Source of the DNA: Terebella lapidaria
Taxonomy: Eukaryota > Annelida > Polychaeta > Terebellida > Terebellidae
Direction of reading: 5' to 3'
DNA: 64,000 bases
Assembly (NCBI GenBank): GCA_949152475.1
Contig: CASCJZ010000001.1
Coordinates: 1,251,001 to 1,315,000, forward strand
Shown here piece after piece: positions 23,501-32,500 of this stretch (position 1 is the first letter of the stretch; the number at the start of each line of letters is the position of its first letter). The translations under genes and the position numbers were made by a program. Under the pieces are notes generated by a model. The model made no database searches. It was given only the letters and a program-made list of their open reading frames with translations, and was not told the DNA's origin.

Positions 23501-26500
23501 GCTTGGGAATCAATTGTGGACATCATATAGAAAATGATATACAATGAATATTGTGATGACCTTGAATTTGACTTTTGCCCCTTCATTTTCAAGGCCACAG
23601 CACAAAATTGCTAATATCTCTCTGATTATTGAATTTACAGCTTAGCAATCAACTGTGGACATGATATATGCTTAATGTTATATATGCTGAATATTCTTTT
23701 GACCTTGAATTCAACCACTGACCTGGCTAACATCTAGAATATTAAACATTGTCCGGACCTCATTTTCAAGGTCACATGACAAAATGGCTAATATCTCGCT
23801 TATTATCGACTTTACAGCTTAGGAATCAATTGTGAACATGTAGGAAATGATATATGCTGAATATTCTCGTGACCTTGAATTTGACCTTTGACCTCATTTC
23901 CAAGGTCACAGGACAAAATTGCTAATATCTCGCTTATTATCGACTTTACAGCTTAGGAATCAATTGTGAACATATAGGAAATGATATATGCTGAATATTC
24001 TCGTGACCTTGAATTTGACCTTTGACCTCATTTTTAAGGTCACAGGACAAAATGGCCAATATCTTGCTTCTTAGCGACTTTACAGCTTAGGAATCAATTG
24101 TGAACATATAGGAAATGATATATGCTGAATATTCTAGTGACCTTGAATTTGACTTTTGACCTCATTTTCAAGGTCACATGACAAAATGGCTAATATCTTG
24201 CTTATTATCGACTTTACAGCTTAGGAATCAATTGTGAACATATAGGAAATGATATATGCTGAATATTCTCATGACCTTGAATTTGACCTTTGACCTCATT
24301 TCCAAGGTCACAGACAAAATTGCTAATATCTCGCTTATTATTGACTTTACAGCTGCCTCTGGCAAGTCAGGTAATAGGAAGCGTGCTTCCTCGAAAGCTT
24401 TGGAGGTCGATCACTCGTCCCTTTTTGATGGCGATCAGGGCTTCGAACTGGCTATTCTTCATAGACCATGGAGCTTTGCTCGATGAGTCATTCGGGTCCT
24501 CAGTTTCGAGGCTCGAGGGGGCAGGGAACCCCATGTTTCGGGAGCGGGCGCACGATCGTTCTTGCGATCGTTCGTTCTTGCGATCGTGAGTCGCAGCACT
24601 GTGATCATACTCTCGATCGTACGCGATCGAGGGTCGATCAGTGTTTTGTTGGGTCGTTCCCCAACAGGACCCAAGTCCTGTATTCTCTGGTGTAAGCCGT
24701 TTGACGGGCGCTACCAGGGACCAGGCATCCTCTCGTCTCGCTCAGGAGGGCCCTCTGGGTCGTCCATGAAAAACTCAGTTCGGGTCTTTCAGGGGAGGGG
24801 GTGAGGGGCGTGGTTATTGACGATCGGGACCATTCCTCATCGGAGGACGAGGGTAACGATCGGGGCGAAGGTTCTAATTAACGCATTTCAGCAGAAATGC
24901 CTTTATGGTTTTGTCAAAAAAAAATTTTTCTTTTATTAGCTTACCGGCCCATAAGGGCCGATAAGCTATTGTCGTGGTTTTTCCTCCGTCGTCGTCCGCC
25001 ACATTATCTGTTAACATTTTTATCTTTTTTTCGGGCTGATGAATTTGTCCGTAAATTTGTTTTTGAAAATGGCTGTTTTTGCATGTTCTCAACTTTAAAA
25101 ATTATTTTCTCAAAAACTGTCTGATCAGTTTTAAGATTTTAGTTTCAAAATGTTCCCCTCATGTATCTTTATGATGTGTATAAGTTTTGATGCTCTTGTA
25201 TCGCCGGTCTGCGTGTGGCGGCCATTTTGATATTGCTTACAGGGCCCAAGTAGGACTTTCCCATGTTAAATTCTCCTATGCTTTATAATGGGCCACAATG
25301 TTCTAGATATCTCACTTAATATTGAGATTAGAGACTCGGAATCAATTGTGGACATATAGGAAATGATATATGCTGAATATTCTTGTGACCTTTGACCTCA
25401 TTTTCAAGGTCACAGAACAAACTGGCTAATATCTCGCTTATTATCGACTTTACAGCTTAGAAATCTATTATGACCCTATAGGAAATGATATACGCCGAAA
25501 ATTCTGATGAACTTTAATCTGACCTTTGACCTCATTTTCAAGGTCAAGAGCACAAAATCACTAATATCTCGCTTTTTATTCACTTTACAGCTTGGGAATC
25601 AACTGTGGACATATAAGAAATGAAAAAAACTGAATATTCTCATGACTTTGAATGTGACCTTTGACCTTATTTTCAAGGTCAAAGCACAAAATGGCCAATA
25701 TCTCGCTTATTATCGACTTCCCAGCTTAGGAATCAATTGCGGACATATAGGAAATGATATATGTCGAATACTCTGAAGACCTTGAAATTTACCTTTGACC
25801 TAATTTTCAAGGTCAAAGCACAAAATGGCTATTATCTCGCTTATTATCGACTTTACAGCTTAGAAATCAAATGTGGACATATCAAATGTGGAAATGATAT
25901 TTGCTGAATATACTTGTAACCTTGAAGTTACCGGATCATCAGTCTGATCACCTATTGGCTAGCCGGTAAGCTACAGGTCCCTTGGGCCTATGTTTTGTTT
26001 TTGCAGCAACACCTGAAGACGGTGACGGAGCAGTTCCCTGACGATGTTGAGGCTTGGATTGAACTGGCCCAGATCATGGAGATGTCTGACATCCAGGTAA
26101 GCACTGACAGTTTCTGAGAAAATTAGTATTGAGAATATTGCAAGAAAAGTGTTGAGTGAAATCAGGAAATTGACTTCGCTGTAGATAAGAAATAACTGGT
26201 AATGAGAGCTTCTAATCAAATTAAAGATAAACCCTCACGTTCACAGTAAAAATCGAAACACTGAGATTTTAGTGAAATTTCGAATATACATTAAATATAA
26301 TGTTATTTGATAAAAAATTAAAGAAAAACAGTGAAATAACGAATATATCGCGGGTTTACTATGCCACCTAAAGATCAATGAAAAACGTAATTTACCCAGG
26401 CCAGCATACACCTATAATACACAGGCCAGCATACACCTGTAATGTACATATATACACAGGCCACCATACACCTGTAATGTACATATATACACAGGCCAGC

Positions 26501-29500
26501 ATACACCTGTAATGTACATATATACACAGGCCAGCATACACCTGTAATGTACATATATACACAGACCAGCATACACCTGTAATATACATATATACACAGA
26601 CCAGCATACACCTGTAATGTACATATATACACAGACCAGCATACACCTGTAATGTACATATATACACAGGCCAGCATACACCTGTAATGTACATATATAC
26701 ACAGGCCAGCATACACCTGTAATGTACATATATACACAGGCCAGCATACACCTGTAATGTACATATATACACAGGCCAGCATACACCTGTAATGTACATA
26801 TATACACAGGCCACCATACACCTGTAATGTACATATTTACACAGGCCAGCATACACCTGTAATGTACATATATACACAGACCAGCATACACCTGTAATGT
26901 ACATATATACACAGACCAGCATACACCTGTAATGTACATATATACACAGGCCACCATACACCTGTAATGTACATATATACACAGGCCAGCATACACCTGT
27001 AATGTACATATATACACAGGCCAGCATACACCTGTAATGTACATATATACACAGGCCTGCATACACCTGTAATGTACATATATACCCAGGCCAGCATACA
27101 CCTATAATGTACATATATACACAGGCCACCATACACCTGTAATGTACATATATACACAGGCCACCATACACCTGTAATGTACATATATACACAGGCCACC
27201 ATACACCTGTAATGTACATATATACACAGGCCAGCATACACCTGTAATGTACATATATACACAGGCCAGCATACACCTGTAATGTACATATATACCCAGG
27301 CCTGCATACACCTGTAATGTACATATATACACAGGCCACCATACACCTATAATGTACATATATACACAGGCCACCATACACCTATAATGTACATATATAC
27401 ACAGGCCAGCATACACCTGTAATGTACATATATACACAGGCCAGGATACACCTGTCATGTACATATATACACAGGCCTGCATACACCTGTAATGTACATA
27501 TATACCCAGGCCAGCATACACCTGTAATGTACATATATACACGGGCCTGCATACACCTGTAATGTACATATATACACAGGCAGCATACACCTGTAATGTA
27601 CATATATACACAGGCCAGCATACACCTGTAATGTACATATATACACGGGCCTGCATACACCTGTAATGTACATATATACACAGGCAGCATACACCTGTAA
27701 TGTACATATATACACAGGCCAGCATACACCTGTAATGTACATATATACACAGGCCAGCATACACCTGTAATGTACATATATACACAGGCCAGCATACACC
27801 TGTAATGTACATATATACACAGGCCAGCATACACCTGTAATGTACATATATACACAGACCAGCATACACCTGTAATGTACATATATACCCAGGCCAGCAT
27901 ACACCTATAATGTACATATATACACAGGCCAGCATACACCTGTAATGTACATATATACACAGGCCACCATACACCTGTAATGTACATATATACACAGGCC
28001 AGCATACACCTGTAATGTACATATATACACAGGCCAGCATACACCTGTAATGTACATATATACACAGGCCACCATACACCTGTAATGTACATATATACAC
28101 AGGCCACCATACACCTGTAATGTACATATTTACACAGGCCAGCATACACCTGTAATGTACATATATACACAGGCCAGCATACACCTGTAATGTACATATA
28201 TACACAGGCCTGCATACACCTATAATGTACATATATACACAGGCCAGCATACACCTGTAATGTACATATTTACACAGGCCAGCATACACCTGTAATGTAC
28301 ATATATACACAGGCCAGCATACACCTGTAATGTACATATATACACAGGCCAGCATACACCTGTAATGTACATATATACCCAGGCCAGCATACACCTGTAA
28401 TGTACATATATACACAGGCCACCATACACCTGTAATGTACATATATACACAGGCCAGCTTACACCTGTAATGTACATATATACACAGGCCAGCATACACC
28501 TGTAATGTACATATATACACAGGCCACCATACACCTGTAATGTACATATATACACAGGCCAGCATACACCTGTAATGTACATATATACACAGGCCACCAT
28601 ACACCTGTAATGTACATATATACACAGGCCAGCTTACACCTGTAATGTACATATATACACAGGCAGCATACACCTGTAATGTACATATATACACAGGCCA
28701 GCATACACCTGTAATGTACATATATACCCAGGCCAGCATACACCTGTAATGTACATATATACACAGGCCACCATACACCTGTAATGTACATATATACACA
28801 GGCCAGCTTACACCTGTAATGTACATATATACACAGGCCAGCATACACCTGTAATGTACATATATACACAGGCCACCATACACCTGTAATGTACATATAT
28901 ACACAGGCCTGCATACACCTGTAATGTACATATATACACAGGCCAGCATACACCTGTAATGTACATATATACACAGGCAGCATACACCTGTAATGTACAT
29001 ATATACACAGGCAGCATACACCTGTAATGTACATATATACACAGGCCAGCATACACCTATAATGTACATATATACACAGGCCAGGTGCGTATCCTCTGCA
29101 TCTATCAGCATAAATCCTGCCCTTCTCTTCTACATTTTGGCGGATGAAATAACCTTTTTAGGTTACCGGACCTTTGGTCCGATAACCTATTGCCGTGGCG
29201 TTGCGTCCGGCGTCCGTCGTCGTCGTCGTCCGTCGTCGTCCGTCGTCGTCCGTCTACATTTTTATCTTTAAAGTTTACGATCGAATCTTTCTGAAATTTT
29301 GCACAAAAATGCCTAAAAATATTTCGAGAGGGAGGTATTTTTTAGTTTTTTGATTTTCGCAATTATTTGAAAATGGCGGCCGTTTTCGTCGAAAAATGGC
29401 CAATTTTGGACTTTAGCTGTCGTTTTCTCAAAATCTGTTCAGTAACTTTTTTTCTTATTCATGCATAACACTCCTCATATGTACCTCTGTGACATGTATA

Positions 29501-32500
29501 AATTTCGTTGCCCTTGAATCGCTCGAAGTGGGCCATTTTGGGCCCAAACTCGGCCCAAATGGGACTTTCCCATGTTAAATTCTCCTATGCTTTATAATGG
29601 GACACACTAAGCCTAATATCTCACTTAATATTGAGATTAGAGACTAGGAATCAATTGTGGACATATAGGAAATGATATCTGCTGAATATTGTCGTGACCT
29701 TGAATTTGACCTTTGACTTCATTTTCAAGGTCACAGGACAAAATGGCTAATATCTCGCTTATTATCGACTTTACAGCTTAGGATTCAATTGTGAACATAT
29801 AGGAAATGATATATGCTGAATATTCTCATGATTTTGAATTTGACCTTTGACCTCATTTTCAAGGTCACATGACAAAATGGCTAATATCTCGCTTATTATC
29901 GACTTTACAGCTTAGGAATACATTGTGAACATATAGGAAATGATATATGCTGATTTTTCTCGTGACCTCGAATTTGACCTTGACCTCATTTCCAAGGTCA
30001 CAGGACAAAATTGCTAATATCTCGCTTATTATCGACTTTACAGCTTAGTAATCAATTGTGAACATATAGGAAACGATATATTCTGAATATTCTCATGACC
30101 TTGAATTTGACCTTGGACCTTAATTTCAAGGTCAGTCATTTTATTTTCAAGGTCAGAATACAAAATGGCTTATATCTCTCTTATTATCAAATTCACAGCT
30201 AGGGGTCCATAGTGATCATATAGGAAATGATGTATGCTGAATATTTTGGTGATCTAGAATTTGACCTTTGATCCAATTTTCAAGGTCAGAGAACAAAATG
30301 GCTAATATGTCGCTTATTATCATCTTTACAGCTTAGGAATCAATTGCGAATATAGAGGAATGATATATACTGAATCTTTTCATGAACTTGAACTTTGACC
30401 TCATTTTCTAGGTCACATCACCGATCACAGAATGGCTAATATCTCACTTATTATCGACTTTACAGCTTAGGAATTTATTGTGGACATACTAGAAGTGATA
30501 TATTTGTTGCAAAATTATTTTCAAGGTCACTGGACAAAAGGCTAATATCTAAAATGTATATTGTCCGGTAACCTTTCTTAGCCCTTGGGCTAATTTTTAC
30601 AATGAATTCTGTCCATCTTGTTTTGTTATCCATGATTTTTCCCGAAATTTTCTGACATTGTTTTCACAGCGTTGACAGTTGTCATTGGTAACTAAGCAGA
30701 ACACGCGCTCGTCCGAATACGTTATAACGTTGTACATGTCTCATTCGCCAGGTGTCTCAAGAACACCGCGGTTTACCTTTAAAGGCCCATGTATCGCAGG
30801 TTACTCCTTGTTCTAAATTCAGTGAGAATTAAAAATGTGCCAGATTCATTAAATGCCATTCATTCAGTGGGTGAGTATATTAGCAGAGTGAGTGCACCAC
30901 ATGGCCAGATTATCCTTACTACATATGTACTAATAACTTGCGAATATGACAATGGAATAGAAACAATGTATTCTTATGTACAAATATTCCTCATTTGTTT
31001 GTGTCAGGGCGCTTTGTCGGCTTATGATACAGCCACACGAATACTGCGAGAGAAAGTCGAGGCTGACGTTCCACCAGAAATCCTCAACAATGTTGCCGCG
31101 TTGCACTTCCGACAGGGGGAGCTGCAGAAAGCTAAGGTACTTTAGAATTCACTGGATGTATACCACAGAAACACAATGGTTTTATCTCCTATATTAGCAT
31201 ACATATGCCTTGCATCCACCCTTATGATTCTTTAGGTATTTTCAGACAGTGTTCAGGAGTATTAGCTTCCAGTAGATGCAGTGTCAATAACATCCATCAC
31301 CACTTCTGATGCCTGTTACTATGGTTACAGGATTACTACCAGCAGTCCCTGGAGCGCTCCCAGTGTGAGCGAGAACACGACGAGACATACTACAGCGCCA
31401 TCTCCGTCACCACCTCATACAATCTCGCACGCCTCCACGAGGCCATGCATGAGTACGACAAGGCCGAGAAGTGGTACAAAAACATCCTCCGAGAACATCC
31501 CAACTATGTCGACTGTGAGAGCAGAAGCGAGCACATTTAGAAAACTAGATTAGAAATTAGAACTTTCGCAAGAAAATGCAGAAATTGTACTTGCCATTTT
31601 AATGTGGAAACACCTGCTGTTCGATGGAAACTTTTACTTAGTGGCAGTCCATTACATGACATCCACTCTGCTGGCATGATTGAAAATTGTTTGACTTGTT
31701 TTGTTGCCTAGGTTATTTGAGACTCGGTTGTATGGCGAGAGACCGAGGGCAGATCTACGAGGCTTCTGAGTGGTTCAAGGAAGCTCTTCAGATCAATCAG
31801 GTCAGTGAACCTACAACCAGATATTTACATGTAGAGTATTAATGAGGTATTATCACCACTGTCCAAGCTGTGAATCCTCGTCAGTTAACTAATAAATACG
31901 GTGCTAATGATTATGTTACTAATACTTGTAAGAAGTTACTGATACTTACAAGTGTGATATTGTGCAAAAAATATCTTTTCGTGTTTATTACATTGACTGC
32001 AGGATCACCCGGATGCGTGGTCACTGATTGGGAACCTGCACATTGGCAAGCAGGAATGGCGACCGGGACAGAAGAAATTTGAGCGAATCTTGCAGTGTCC
32101 TGGAACAAACGATGACCCTTACTCTATGATCGCACTCGGGAACGTGTGGTTACAGACTCTACATCACCCCATGAGGGATAAAGAAAAGGTGCTGTGAAAG
32201 CATTTTATTGTTTCTTTCAAGGGATTCTTTTATGTATGTTCGTGATGTAGAATTGCATCCATTGTTGAAGGTTTGTGCATGCTTTATTTCATCAATTATA
32301 AGTAATCAAAAGCTTTCAAAGTAAACAATTGCCTTATTGGAGGACTAATGAGAAGCGAAAATGTTGAATTTTCTTGAAGGATGTTCTGTGTTGTAGGAGA
32401 AGCGTCACCAAGAGAGGGCGCTGCAGATGTACCGAGCTGTCCTGAGAAATGACGGACACAATATGTGGGCAGCTAATGGGATTGGTATGTCTCCCGTTAA

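Noticed and set aside
27102..29111. 669-codon minus-strand ORF ([15 protein letters not shown] repeats)
   Set aside because: It is created by the 35-bp minisatellite, whose unit has no stop in any minus frame. There is no start context, splice support or family resemblance.
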